From the NCBI RefSeq assembly GCF_001431725.1, contig NZ_CP013106.1:3968001-4032000 (forward strand): 64,000 bases of DNA, given 5' to 3'. The stretch is from Halomonas huangheensis. GTDB taxonomy: Bacteria; Pseudomonadota; Gammaproteobacteria; Pseudomonadales; Halomonadaceae. Shown here in pieces: positions 17,664-27,543 of the stretch; the stretch's first letter is position 1, and the number at the start of each line of letters is the position of its first letter. The notes beneath the pieces were generated by a model that saw nothing but the letters and a program-made list of their open reading frames with translations, did no database searches and had not been told where the DNA came from. The position numbers were made by a program, and so were the translations under genes.

Positions 17664-20600
17664 TTGATCAATCTGATTCGTAATGTGCGTCAGTTGCTGC
17701 AACCCGATGCAGCCGATATTTTCAGTTCAGTATCTGCGTTCAGCAGGGTCCAGGCGACGCCATTCTCTACTCCGGCACCGCTGCAGGTGGCTCCGACCTT
17801 TTTCCTTCCTCCGCCACCACCACCACCGCCACTCGAGTCTACGCCGGTGTTTCAGCCTCAAGCTCCTCTGGAGGGACAAGGGCTGGGCGTTTATTCACCG
17901 CAATACCTGAATCAAGCCAGCTACCCATTCCTCGATGCCGACACGGCGGACACTCCGTTGGTGATTCCCGTCGACAATGGCGTGGCGGATGAGGGCCTCA
18001 GCGCTGAAGAGGCCGAGTCGATTGCCTCGGATATTGCCGGCGGCAAGACCATTGATCAGGTCGCTGCCGAGTATGAAGTCAGCCGCCAGGACGTGATTGA
18101 TCAATTGGAGACAGATGGTCTGGAGATCGAGACGTCGAGCACTGACGAGGGCCACCAGAACACCACGATCACTGATTCAGAGACCGACGACACCATTGCT
18201 GAATACAGCATCACCGAGCAGCAGGATGGCGTGGAGGTGGAAGAGTTCACCAATGCCGATGGTGAAACAACCACCACCGTCACTGATGAGGACGGCCAGC
18301 GCACCGAACTTGATGCAGACCAACAAACCACCCGCGAGGGCATCGACGATATCGTCAATGGCATTGCCGATGGCCAGAGTATCGACGAGATCGCCGAAGC
18401 CCAGGGCCTGTCTCCCGAGCAGGTGATTGCCCAGATCGAAGCCGCCGGTTACGAGTACTCCAGCGAAGTTGAAGGCCAAGGCCCCTCCTATACCCCAACA
18501 ACACGCATTACCGCAGAAGACAGCGGTGATCTCGTCGTCAGCCACGAGGTCAATCCCTCCGGCTCTACCACCTCGGTGGTGAACGACACCGATGGCAATG
18601 AAACCCATCGTGTCGAGAACCCCGATGGTAGCTCCACTGAAACCGTCACTGAGCCGGATGGTCGTAAGACGATCACTTCCGAGGATGCCGATGGCAAGAT
18701 CACTACCACGGTAACCTACGAGCAGAATGGAGTGACGGTCGAGGAAGTTACCGGCAACGATGGCGAAACCACGACCATCATCATTGATGACGATGGCACA
18801 CGCACCGAATTGGATGATGGTCAGGGCACTGCCCGCGAGGACATCGACGATATCGTTGCAGCCGTGGCCAATGGCAAGAGCATCGAGGCGATTGCCGAGC
18901 AGAATGGTCTGACTCGAGCCCAGGTGGAGGCTCAGTTGCGGGCTGCCGGCTATGTTGTCGAATCCAGCAGCGGCCAGCAGACCAATGGGCTGGAGCGTTA
19001 CACCACCGAGATAGTCAGCGTCGATGATCCCGACGAGGTTATCGCAAGTCACAGCTCCGCAGCCGGTATGACGCCGGAAACCTCACTGTCCATCGACAGC
19101 AATGGTACCGAAATCCGGACCACCGACTACAACGATGGTCGCAGCCATGAAACCGTTACCCGCAAGGATGGGCGCGAGACTTCGACCAGCGTGGATGCCG
19201 AGGGCAACACCACCACCTCCGTCACCGACAACGGCTACACGCTGACGACTCACCCCGATGGCAATCTGACCCTGCAGCGGAATGAAGACGGCACCGAAAT
19301 CAAGATCGAGGAAGGGACTCCCGAGGCAGCGCTTGCCGACACCCTGATGGAGATCAACCCCGACAGCAGCGATCAGGAAGAAGCACGTGCTGCAGAAGTC
19401 GTCCAGGAAGTCATTGAAGGCATGATGGCAGGCGAGCGGATCGAGGACCTGCAGTCGTCCATCGATGACAAGACCGAAGAGTTGAATCAGGCGATAGAGG
19501 ATTACCAGAAAGAGTACGGGGACGACAGTATTGGTGTGGCGCCCGAGAACAACGTCACTCTGGAAGACCCTTACGGTGATCCACCAGCGGAAGATCCGCC
19601 CTCGGGCGGCAGCTGGGTACCGATGAACGGCGTGTGGATGGATTCAGCCGTCGCCAGGGCCACCCTGGAGCTGAACGAGCTGGTCTCCGAGCAGCTCGAG
19701 GCGGGATCTGAATTCCGAGCCAGCCAGGCACAATTGGACGTTTATGCTCTGGACTCCAACTACGAAGGCGCCCTTGATCGTGCCCAACAGATTATCGATG
19801 AGGCTCTGGCGCCACACGGGCTGGTGTGGGTACGTCCAGAGAAACCGTCCGGGAGCCTCGCCGATGCGCAGCAGCGGCTGGACGATGCTGAAGCCATGGT
19901 GGAACAAGCCCGCGGCGCAAGCACAGAGTATGCCGACGCCCAGGACCTGCTTGACGATGCCATTTACGCCAGCAACAACGTGCCAGAAGCCACCAGCATG
20001 GGGATCTGTACCGCAGAAGATACCTCGGACGACCTGAAGCTCATGCAGGATCAGTACGAGCGCGAGCAGAGCGAGCGTGATGCAGCGCTGACCAATGTCG
20101 ACTCGCTGTTCTATGACATGGGTCTACATAACGCCAGGGGCAATAATCTGATGGCCGACTACAGTGTCGGCTTTCATGAACAGCAGTTGGCCGCAGCGGA
20201 ACCCGGTAGCAAACAGCACTCAGAGCTTACCGATGCTCTCGAGGAAGCTCGCAGTCAACAGCAGGGCAGCAGCAGCCAACTCGATGTCGCTCAAGCCTAT
20301 TCCGAGTATCACCATACCCGTAGCGATCAGGCTCAGTTGCAATCCGATAGCTATGACATCCGCGATGATCTGCTCGAAGCCTTCAATGAAGACAAGGGAT
20401 TGAATGAGGAAGGCAAGGAATTCAGCCGGGTAAGTGGTGACTACTTGGGTGAATTCACCGGTGAACAGATCATCGAGGAACGCGAGGATGGCCTTTGGGT
20501 CACTACCCACTTCGAGCACGGCACTACGGAAGAGCAACTCGCCCCCGAGGAAATGAGCGAGTTCTGGGAAAAGAACCGCGATCCTGAAGTCACCGCGAAC

Positions 20601-23600
20601 TGGCTTGAACACCTGGACAACCGTCAAGGTGCCCACCAGGAAGTATCGAATGCCAACGCAGCACTGGCCGAAGCCGTCGCCGACGATCTTGGCATCCGTC
20701 AGCAGGCCCTTGGCGGAGAGATCAGCGACCTCGAAGCAGAGTTGGAGAACATGCTCGAGGAGGAGGATGACGTCACGACAGCTCCGCCGGAAGGTCTGTT
20801 TGCCGATGGCGAAGAGCCCCAGAATATCGGCGACAAGGAGCAACCGCTGCTGGTAACCCAGGAAATGGCCGACACCGTTGCCGAGGACGGGCTACTGGCC
20901 GCACTGAGCTCCAGCGATCAGCCGGTGGGGATCAAGATCGATGGCGAGACGCTCTGGGTACCTTCTGACATCGCGGTGACCAGCATTGCCCTGTCGACGG
21001 CCAACGCCAATCACCAGGCGCTCGGCGATGCTCGACAGGGCCTGACTGAGGCATCGGACAGACTCTCCCTGGTAGCAGAGCAACCTGCCCAGCGCATGGG
21101 CGAGTCCGACATGGACCACCAGGCCCGCCTCGACCTTGGTATGCTCGAGGACAACAGCGAGCAGGCACTGAATGACATCTATCAGCCCATGTTCCAGCAA
21201 CTGGCTGCACAGGGGTATGACAACAAGTTCACCACTTACAAGAACGATGAACTGGAGCCGATGCTCGATGAGAGGTTCGGGCTGAATCGGAACACTGATG
21301 AACGCAGTGAGGCGTTGGACGAGGTACTCGAATCAATACATGACATCGGCGGGGATGACCCACAGATCAACATCGTGCCGATGTTTCATGTCGGCGCGGA
21401 AAATGGCATCAGCCAGGTCAACCTGATTGCCGTCCAGGGGGATGACGGCGAGGTGCGCTATGTCGACCTGTCCGGTAAGCACTATGACGACCTCGAGGAC
21501 TTCCAGAACAACAACGAGTTGTTCCGCGGCGATGGCAAGCTCGTTGCGCCACGCGACCTCGAAATGTCCTCCACAGATGGCAATGTCGCGCTTGAAGTCG
21601 CCGATGCCTACAACACGTCGAACTGGGATACCGTGGTTGATCCGCTGGTAGGTATCGGCACCGGCATCGCCACCGTTCTGTCCTTTACTCCCGCTGCGCC
21701 GATCGCCGCCCCGTTGGCCTACGCCGGGGGCACCTACCTGGGGGTACGTGCACTCCAGCATCAGATCAACCATGTCAGCCATGGTGGCGACTGGAACGAC
21801 CTGGAGTCGGGGCTCAATTATCTGTCGATCGCCACCACAATCTTCCCTGCTGTTTCCAGCAGCCTTCGTACCGTCGGTATGTCGGGGCGCACCTTCAATG
21901 CGGCGAACTCGAGTGTCCAGGTAACTCGGGGACAGGCCTTCCTGGCCAGTATTGGTGGCGTCAAGCCAGGTTCGAACGTGGCGGAGGCCACGACCACCTT
22001 TATGCGTAGCGGAGAGACTCTAAACCGAGTGGCACGAGGCTTCGACTGGGCCGCCATCGCCACCGGCATGCCACTCATGTACCACTCGGCGAAGAGCCTG
22101 ATCCAGGATGGCAGTCAGATGTCAGGGCTTCAGTTGACGGATGCCATCGTTGGCCTGACCACCGGCTTTGCCGGCACCGGACTTGGGGCGCATGGGCTAT
22201 GGACGACTCGTCCCGGTCGCAATACAGGCGGCGAAACGACCGGCAGCAACACTCTTCAGTTGCACGATGATAGCGGCAACGTTATCGACGCCAGGATTCT
22301 CGGCAATCCCCCCGAGAGTGCCGAGCATGTCTACCTGCAACCCGAGATTGGCCCTCGGCCACGCGGCGATGAAGCGAGCGTTGCCGACAAGACCCATATT
22401 CTCCAGCGCGATCCACAGACGGGTGAGACCTATATCACAGCGTGGATACGCGGCCCTTCCGAGGCACCAGGCACGCCACCGGTCCACACACAGACCCGCA
22501 CACCTCCCGAGGGAATGGCCCAGCTCTATCGTCTTGATGATCTGGAGGCACTCAACCAGGCATCGCAGGAGGGTACTCTGACACCAGGGCTATTCGTGCA
22601 TATCGTGCGCTCACCAGGCCCTGGACTGGAAAACGGCCAACAGGTCATTACCGGCGGCACCGTACCCAGAAGCGGACGGGTCAGCGATGAAGGCCACATC
22701 ATATGGCCCTCGACGGGCCCGGGAGAGAGCGTGCGCTTGTCGCTGGAGCAGGGCCGCAACCAGCAACAGCAGCTGCATATCAGCAACGCCTCGGGTGAGT
22801 CCACGCCACGCTCGCTGAATATCGGCGAGAATACCCATTTCATTGTGCTTAGCGACCAGCGCGTGAGCGATTTCCGAGCGCAGGTACAGGATGGTGGCGG
22901 TCTGCCCTTCGCGCTCTACTCCGGCAATGGTCAATGGACGCTTGCCGCGGGTCAGTCTCCAGACTCGGTGACACCTCAGAACAGTGGCGAGAACACTCCG
23001 TCAGCAACAGAAACACAGCCGACCAATGAAGCGATACCTGCGGCTTCACAAGCTACCCCCGACCCAGACCTCTCCGTAACCAACGGCGAGATCACCCTTC
23101 ACCAGGACGGCGATATTGTTCATCTGAGTGGCCTGGACACGAACCTATCCTCGGTCATCGGGCAATCGAACCGTCGTAGAGGCAGCTCCCTCTACGATCG
23201 CAATGCGGATGCCGGCGCGCGTCCTGACACGGTGACCCTACCTCGCGATGTACTGGAGCTGGCACTGTCTCCCGAAGCAGCAGCACGGCTTCCTGATGGA
23301 GAGTCCATCGAGGTGGCACTGGTGACGAACCCGGAAGTCCCTACGCAATCCTCGGCTCCTGTCGCGGCAGACAGCTCTCCCTCGGCCCGTCGTCGCAATA
23401 TGGCAAGACTCCTTGCTGCACTGGGCGTGGGTGGCTCTTTGTATGGTGTCGGTAGCGCTCACGCCTGGACAGGCGATGTTCTGAATCGTGCAGCGTCTCC
23501 TGAGTCTCCCGCAATGCTGTTCAATGGCTCGGGGTTCATTGCCCGTGGTGTGCTCAATGCCTTGAAGGCAGGCTTCGATGGCAAGCTCAAGGCCAATGGT

Positions 23601-25064
23601 GAGTCGTTGGCCAACGGTGAATTGAGCGCCCAACTGCTTAACTGGGAGGCCAGTCGCATCCTTGCCTCGCGCAGAGCGCTGAACCTGAACAACGAGCAGG
23701 TTGGCCAGATATCCGGGCTGATCGAGGGGCTATGGGGACGCCATCAACTGCTCGACAGCCTACCGGTCACTCAGGCCAGTGAACAACGAGGCTGGACAGC
23801 GGAAGCCAAAAACACAGCGATCAAACAGCAGGTCGACGACTATTACCGCCAGTTGGCCAGCATAACCGGCAAAACGGTTGAAGAGGTCAAGGGCATCAGC
23901 CCACTGGACTCACAGAACCCAAAAGGGATTGCCTTCAACAGCTCGATCCTGGCGACACACCTGGTCAATGACATCGTCTCCTGGCAATACCTGCAGCACC
24001 AGGCGCACAATGGAGAACTATTCAGCCTTGCTCCTCTTGATCTAGTGGGCAATCTTGGCCTGGCTGGTTTCCTTGCTGCCAATGTTGCTCTTGCCGGTAG
24101 CGCCGCCGTCAAGGTCGGAACAGGCCTGGTTCGAGTCAACCTCAACTCGCTACGACTGACGGAAAAACTGACCACGACCAGCACCTTCCTCGGCTCCTAC
24201 CTCTACGGCATCATGACGCCCCCCTGGGCTGCACTGACACTGCATAGCGCTGCAACAGCGTTTTCCGAAGGTAATTGGCTGACGGGCAGCATCAACATGG
24301 CCGCAGTGCCGTTCCAGGTCGGCCTGTCCTACTACGGCATCAAGGGCCTGCGCGATGACGCGATCTCCATGATGCAGACGTGGAAGAACGGCGCTGATCT
24401 CGCCGAGAGAAGCTGGCCAATGCGCAGCGCCTTCGCCGCTACCACCATTCCCATGGCGGCACTGACAGGGACCGCTGCCGGTATGCAGTTGGCCGAGGGG
24501 AACCTCTTCGCTGCCAGCGTGCTTGGTGGCGGTACCGCCTTGCAGGCCTACTTCATATCACTGGCCGCACGGCTCAACTGGCATGACCCCAAGACACGTC
24601 ATAACCCACTGCTGATGCCCATGAGCGAACAGGCCAGACAAGTTGATGCACAACGGCTTTGGCAAGGTGTGGGGTGGACGCTGGCTGCTGGCATGTTCCT
24701 GCCGGGCCTGCTGGACTTGAAAGCCTGGTGGCAAAACACGGATGACAAGGATGAAAACGAGGATGTCTCTTCGATGGGGGGAAGCGTTGAAGATGCGGGC
24801 TCCGATCAGGATGCCACGACACCTCAGCCTGTTGCGTCACTCGACTATATCGCCGGTCACGGCCACCGCATCAACCCGAACCTCGAGAATCACCAGGGGT
24901 ATTACAGTGTCGAGGTACAGAATGGCCAATCGCTTGGCAGCATTATCCTCAATCATGGTCATCGTAATGTGGCAGAAGTTGTCGCCATGAATATGGAGCA
25001 TATTGCCGATCCCACTTCACTGCATGCCGGAGACCGTATTTACCTCCCCAGAGAAACCGCTTGA
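17664..25064 (+). CDS. Giant multidomain LysM protein next to type III secretion genes
   Basis: 2466 residues from a TTG at 17664 that follows GGAAGGAG; the frame opens further upstream but without a ribosome site. No classical signal peptide; residues 49-56 are eight prolines. Residues about 111-160, 223-270 and 390-437 are three copies of a helix-turn-helix-like unit (AEGQSIDEIAE..GLS.EQV pattern), separated by acidic Thr-rich beta repeats (VEVEEFTNADGETTTTVTDE). The middle is helical and polar. The segment around 1260-1300 (FHVGAENGISQVNLIAVQ, VRYVDLSGKHYDDLEDF) resembles, from memory, the DUF4781 family. Hydrophobic stretches lie near 1325-1366 and several between 2125 and 2357. The last 55 residues are a LysM domain (VEVQNGQSLGSIILNHG...LHAGDRIYLP). 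Only two or fewer cysteines are apparent. Position and lack of signal peptide suggest a secreted effector, translocator or cell-wall-binding factor; function is not known. Confidence 0.85.
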   Translation: MINLIRNVRQLLQPDAADIFSSVSAFSRVQATPFSTPAPLQVAPTFFLPPPPPPPPLESTPVFQPQAPLEGQGLGVYSPQYLNQASYPFLDADTADTPLVIPVDNGVADEGLSAEEAESIASDIAGGKTIDQVAAEYEVSRQDVIDQLETDGLEIETSSTDEGHQNTTITDSETDDTIAEYSITEQQDGVEVEEFTNADGETTTTVTDEDGQRTELDADQQTTREGIDDIVNGIADGQSIDEIAEAQGLSPEQVIAQIEAAGYEYSSEVEGQGPSYTPTTRITAEDSGDLVVSHEVNPSGSTTSVVNDTDGNETHRVENPDGSSTETVTEPDGRKTITSEDADGKITTTVTYEQNGVTVEEVTGNDGETTTIIIDDDGTRTELDDGQGTAREDIDDIVAAVANGKSIEAIAEQNGLTRAQVEAQLRAAGYVVESSSGQQTNGLERYTTEIVSVDDPDEVIASHSSAAGMTPETSLSIDSNGTEIRTTDYNDGRSHETVTRKDGRETSTSVDAEGNTTTSVTDNGYTLTTHPDGNLTLQRNEDGTEIKIEEGTPEAALADTLMEINPDSSDQEEARAAEVVQEVIEGMMAGERIEDLQSSIDDKTEELNQAIEDYQKEYGDDSIGVAPENNVTLEDPYGDPPAEDPPSGGSWVPMNGVWMDSAVARATLELNELVSEQLEAGSEFRASQAQLDVYALDSNYEGALDRAQQIIDEALAPHGLVWVRPEKPSGSLADAQQRLDDAEAMVEQARGASTEYADAQDLLDDAIYASNNVPEATSMGICTAEDTSDDLKLMQDQYEREQSERDAALTNVDSLFYDMGLHNARGNNLMADYSVGFHEQQLAAAEPGSKQHSELTDALEEARSQQQGSSSQLDVAQAYSEYHHTRSDQAQLQSDSYDIRDDLLEAFNEDKGLNEEGKEFSRVSGDYLGEFTGEQIIEEREDGLWVTTHFEHGTTEEQLAPEEMSEFWEKNRDPEVTANWLEHLDNRQGAHQEVSNANAALAEAVADDLGIRQQALGGEISDLEAELENMLEEEDDVTTAPPEGLFADGEEPQNIGDKEQPLLVTQEMADTVAEDGLLAALSSSDQPVGIKIDGETLWVPSDIAVTSIALSTANANHQALGDARQGLTEASDRLSLVAEQPAQRMGESDMDHQARLDLGMLEDNSEQALNDIYQPMFQQLAAQGYDNKFTTYKNDELEPMLDERFGLNRNTDERSEALDEVLESIHDIGGDDPQINIVPMFHVGAENGISQVNLIAVQGDDGEVRYVDLSGKHYDDLEDFQNNNELFRGDGKLVAPRDLEMSSTDGNVALEVADAYNTSNWDTVVDPLVGIGTGIATVLSFTPAAPIAAPLAYAGGTYLGVRALQHQINHVSHGGDWNDLESGLNYLSIATTIFPAVSSSLRTVGMSGRTFNAANSSVQVTRGQAFLASIGGVKPGSNVAEATTTFMRSGETLNRVARGFDWAAIATGMPLMYHSAKSLIQDGSQMSGLQLTDAIVGLTTGFAGTGLGAHGLWTTRPGRNTGGETTGSNTLQLHDDSGNVIDARILGNPPESAEHVYLQPEIGPRPRGDEASVADKTHILQRDPQTGETYITAWIRGPSEAPGTPPVHTQTRTPPEGMAQLYRLDDLEALNQASQEGTLTPGLFVHIVRSPGPGLENGQQVITGGTVPRSGRVSDEGHIIWPSTGPGESVRLSLEQGRNQQQQLHISNASGESTPRSLNIGENTHFIVLSDQRVSDFRAQVQDGGGLPFALYSGNGQWTLAAGQSPDSVTPQNSGENTPSATETQPTNEAIPAASQATPDPDLSVTNGEITLHQDGDIVHLSGLDTNLSSVIGQSNRRRGSSLYDRNADAGARPDTVTLPRDVLELALSPEAAARLPDGESIEVALVTNPEVPTQSSAPVAADSSPSARRRNMARLLAALGVGGSLYGVGSAHAWTGDVLNRAASPESPAMLFNGSGFIARGVLNALKAGFDGKLKANGESLANGELSAQLLNWEASRILASRRALNLNNEQVGQISGLIEGLWGRHQLLDSLPVTQASEQRGWTAEAKNTAIKQQVDDYYRQLASITGKTVEEVKGISPLDSQNPKGIAFNSSILATHLVNDIVSWQYLQHQAHNGELFSLAPLDLVGNLGLAGFLAANVALAGSAAVKVGTGLVRVNLNSLRLTEKLTTTSTFLGSYLYGIMTPPWAALTLHSAATAFSEGNWLTGSINMAAVPFQVGLSYYGIKGLRDDAISMMQTWKNGADLAERSWPMRSAFAATTIPMAALTGTAAGMQLAEGNLFAASVLGGGTALQAYFISLAARLNWHDPKTRHNPLLMPMSEQARQVDAQRLWQGVGWTLAAGMFLPGLLDLKAWWQNTDDKDENEDVSSMGGSVEDAGSDQDATTPQPVASLDYIAGHGHRINPNLENHQGYYSVEVQNGQSLGSIILNHGHRNVAEVVAMNMEHIADPTSLHAGDRIYLPRETA

Positions 25065-25571
25065 GTGTTGCATGAACCGTCATAAAAGGTAGTTGTCCAC
25101 ATCCCTCGTGACCCCTTCCCTCCGGAGCTTACTGCTTGAAATGCAGGCCATGGGCTCCGGGGCTTCCTGTGTCCATGAATTTTACTGCTCACTCCCGACA
25201 TTCACGCTACATTCCTGGTATCGGAGCGGTGTATATCATTACATTCTCCGCGAGCCAATTATCTTGAAGATCAATAAAAGTGTCGCCAAAAGACATCAAT
25301 TAAAGTGTGCTAAAGAATTGCCATGATACAATCATCTCTTTTTATATCAATCAATTAACATACCGTTTAAAACGCTCTCAAAAACTTACCCAAACTCGTC
25401 TAGCGCCATTCGTATTTCCTTCTACCTTGAATTGGTGCAGTAACAAGCATCTTCAGTTTTCGAGAATCACAGTGACTTCGAATCTGATGCCTGTTGGCGA
25501 GATCAAGGATCGTCTTCGGCCATGCGGATTCTTCCCGACCAGCAAACCCACTCAACAGGGGATTAGCAGAA
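25065..25571 (+). promoter_or_regulatory. AT-rich control region in front of the secretion operon
   Basis: About 500 bases without a credible gene, clearly richer in AT than its surroundings. ATCAATAAAAGTGT at 25270 and ATCAATTAAAGTGT at 25295 form a direct repeat with a 25-base period. TTGCCA (25318-25323) followed 17 bases later by TTTATA (25341-25346) is a possible sigma70 promoter just downstream, so the repeat would cover the upstream activator position. No terminator for the giant gene is obvious. Confidence 0.5.
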
Positions 25572-25766
25572 ATGGCGATGTTTTTCTTGAAGCACAGTAA
25601 ACAGAATCAAGTTGATGGAGCCGGCGATTCAGGTGGTGGCATTGACGTCAACCAGTTGAAGCAGGTCTTTGAAGAAGCTGCGCAGAAGTCCATGGAAGTG
25701 AGCAAGGCCAAGACCGAAGGAAACACCGAAGTCGACACCGCCAGATCATCACGTCCCAATAACTGA
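25572..25766 (+). CDS. Small polar protein, possible secreted component (needle or chaperone candidate)
   Basis: 64 residues, not recognised. It starts at ATG 25572 (or 25578), nine bases after GGGGA. A glycine-rich stretch is followed by an amphipathic helix (VNQLKQVFEEAAQKSMEVSK) and a polar tail; there are no cysteines. It is the first gene after the AT-rich control region and precedes sctD by 166 bases. Size and composition would suit a T3SS needle-like or early secreted protein, but homology cannot be claimed by eye. Confidence 0.55.
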   Translation: MAMFFLKHSKQNQVDGAGDSGGGIDVNQLKQVFEEAAQKSMEVSKAKTEGNTEVDTARSSRPNN

Positions 25767-25932
25767 TGGTATCGACATCCAGTGGGTAGCCCAGGGTTAT
25801 CAACTGGACTTGTCGGTCGCCGGCGTGGGTTGGCGACCTCCTGATCACAACTTCGGGATCCATTCCCCCTAACCGGCTGCCAGCCTTCAACGGCAGCAGC
25901 CGGTGGGGGGTCCGTTGGTTAGGTGCATGCCC

Positions 25933-27096
25933 ATGGCTTCTGCATTCTTGACATCGATAAACTCATTGTTCTCCCCAGTGACGGATCTGTACTCGACACT
26001 GGAGGTAACTGAAGGTCTCCACCAGGGAGTGACCATCCCGGTGGAGCAGCCAATCTGCCACCTTGGCTCGTCATCTCACGTGGACGTCATGCTGAGTGAT
26101 ACAGGTGTTGCCGAGGAGCATGTCACCCTGCGCTTCCACGCGCGTATGGTCGCCATTGAGGCCACCGGTGGAGATGTTCGCGTAGGCGATAGGGTATTGG
26201 CTCAAGGTACCGGCTGGCGAACCACACTGCCGGTCACATTCGACATCGGTGATGCTCGGTTGCACCTGGCGCAGCCCGAGGTGTCTCTTCCACCCATCGT
26301 GCGCGGCGTGCAGGACAAGCTCCAGCCCGTATGGCACCAGTTGGGGGAACGAATTCCCGCTGCGCGGGACAAGGCTCGCAGCGCACTGCAGAGCGTCAAC
26401 GCCCCATTACACAAGACGTTGGCCACCAGCACGGACGTAATCCACCGCGGGCTGGTCAAGCTGCCCCTTCCCGGTCGCTGGCAGGAACGCGTTCAGCGTC
26501 TGTCACTACCTCGTCAGACTGACACGCCACGTCTGAAACGAGGCTCTGTGATGACCACTCTGGGTGTCATCACTCTGGCGATCATCGGTATCTATCAGCT
26601 CGGCAGTAGCGGCAAGGCCGGAGCCAGCATTACCGCCAGCGCCCTTCACTCCACGGCCCTGTTGCACCCACAGGCCGCAGAAGCTGCGCTGATGCTGGCC
26701 GGATCAAGCGCTTCTCCGGCTGAAGCCTTGCGCGAACAATTGCGACAGTCAGGACTTGATGGCCTGGAAGTACAGGATGCAGGTAACCATCTAGTGGTAT
26801 CCGGTCACTTTGCTGGACAACAACACAGTGACTGGCAATCAGTTCAACGCTGGTTCGATCAGCGCTATGGCAGCCGCCAGGTGTTGATCAGCAATGCCAC
26901 ACCCAGCCTTGAACCTGATCGACCAGCCTTTCGGTTTCAGGCCGTCTGGCTGGGTGAGAACCCTTATGTCATCAACGCCACAGGAGAGCGTCTGTACCCG
27001 GGCGCGGCCCTATCGGAAGGCTGGATCCTGGCAGAGATCGCCGACGATGGCCTGACCCTGCGGCGTGGCAATGACGAAATGTCGCTGACGCTGTAA
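25933..27096 (+). CDS. sctD: T3SS inner-membrane ring protein SctD
   Basis: Forms the outer of the two inner-membrane rings of the injectisome base. Of 387 residues, the first 120 form a cytoplasmic FHA-like domain (ICHLGSSSHVDVMLSDTGV). One membrane span lies near residue 206 (MTTLGVITLAIIGIYQLG). The periplasmic part has a ring-building BON-like fold (LREQLRQSGLDGLEVQDAGN) and ends with WLGENPYVINATGERLYPGA...GWILAEI, the typical SctD C-terminal pattern. An earlier GTG at 25903 and ATG at 25927 are in frame; the ATG at 25933 has TTAGGTG at suitable spacing. Resembles the HrpQ/YscD/rhizobial y4yQ group. Confidence 0.85.
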   Translation: MASAFLTSINSLFSPVTDLYSTLEVTEGLHQGVTIPVEQPICHLGSSSHVDVMLSDTGVAEEHVTLRFHARMVAIEATGGDVRVGDRVLAQGTGWRTTLPVTFDIGDARLHLAQPEVSLPPIVRGVQDKLQPVWHQLGERIPAARDKARSALQSVNAPLHKTLATSTDVIHRGLVKLPLPGRWQERVQRLSLPRQTDTPRLKRGSVMTTLGVITLAIIGIYQLGSSGKAGASITASALHSTALLHPQAAEAALMLAGSSASPAEALREQLRQSGLDGLEVQDAGNHLVVSGHFAGQQHSDWQSVQRWFDQRYGSRQVLISNATPSLEPDRPAFRFQAVWLGENPYVINATGERLYPGAALSEGWILAEIADDGLTLRRGNDEMSLTL

Positions 27097-27150
27097 CGCA
27101 TATATCGGACGTGCCCATGACCCGCATGCCAATGGACAACCAGTGCAGCC

Positions 27151-27543
27151 ATGAAAGTCACATCTGACCGCAACATCGACAACTATCGCCTGCTGGATTC
27201 GGCAGAAGCGGTAACAGAGGCCAGGCATGGCGAAACGCCCAGCCCCGCCGATGCACCTCGAGCGAAAGCGTTTTCCGCGCCACCGTTCGTCGATGGTTCG
27301 TCACCGGAAGCAACGCTTTCGCTGAGAGCCAGGCTGGCGCGCGCCACCGCACCTGTTGCCGGAGACCTGGAGCTCTATTCGGGTGCGCGAGGTATAGAGC
27401 TCCTGCAACACGTAGTCGATAGCGTACTGCCCCAGTTGGAGACCGGCAGTGACATCGCTGAACTCGCGGCACAGCTGATCAAGGAGGAGATAGGAATGCG
27501 CACCGAATGGGAGGCACGGCGTGTCGAGGAGAGCGAGTCGTGA
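27151..27543 (+). CDS. SctX-like T3SS export protein
   Basis: 130 residues, probably the counterpart of YscX. The first 60 residues are polar and likely flexible. The second half is helical (GARGIELLQHVVDSVLPQLE, then AELAAQLIKEEIGMRTEWE), as in YscX, whose C-terminus binds YscY. The length is close to YscX (122), and the order X-Y-V directly upstream of sctV is the same as in Yersinia. Sequence similarity is weak and the call rests mainly on position. It could instead be another small T3SS accessory protein. Confidence 0.5.
   Translation: MKVTSDRNIDNYRLLDSAEAVTEARHGETPSPADAPRAKAFSAPPFVDGSSPEATLSLRARLARATAPVAGDLELYSGARGIELLQHVVDSVLPQLETGSDIAELAAQLIKEEIGMRTEWEARRVEESES

Noticed and set aside
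25903..25932. GTG start of sctD at 25903
   Set aside because: No ribosome site in front; the ATG at 25933 is better placed.
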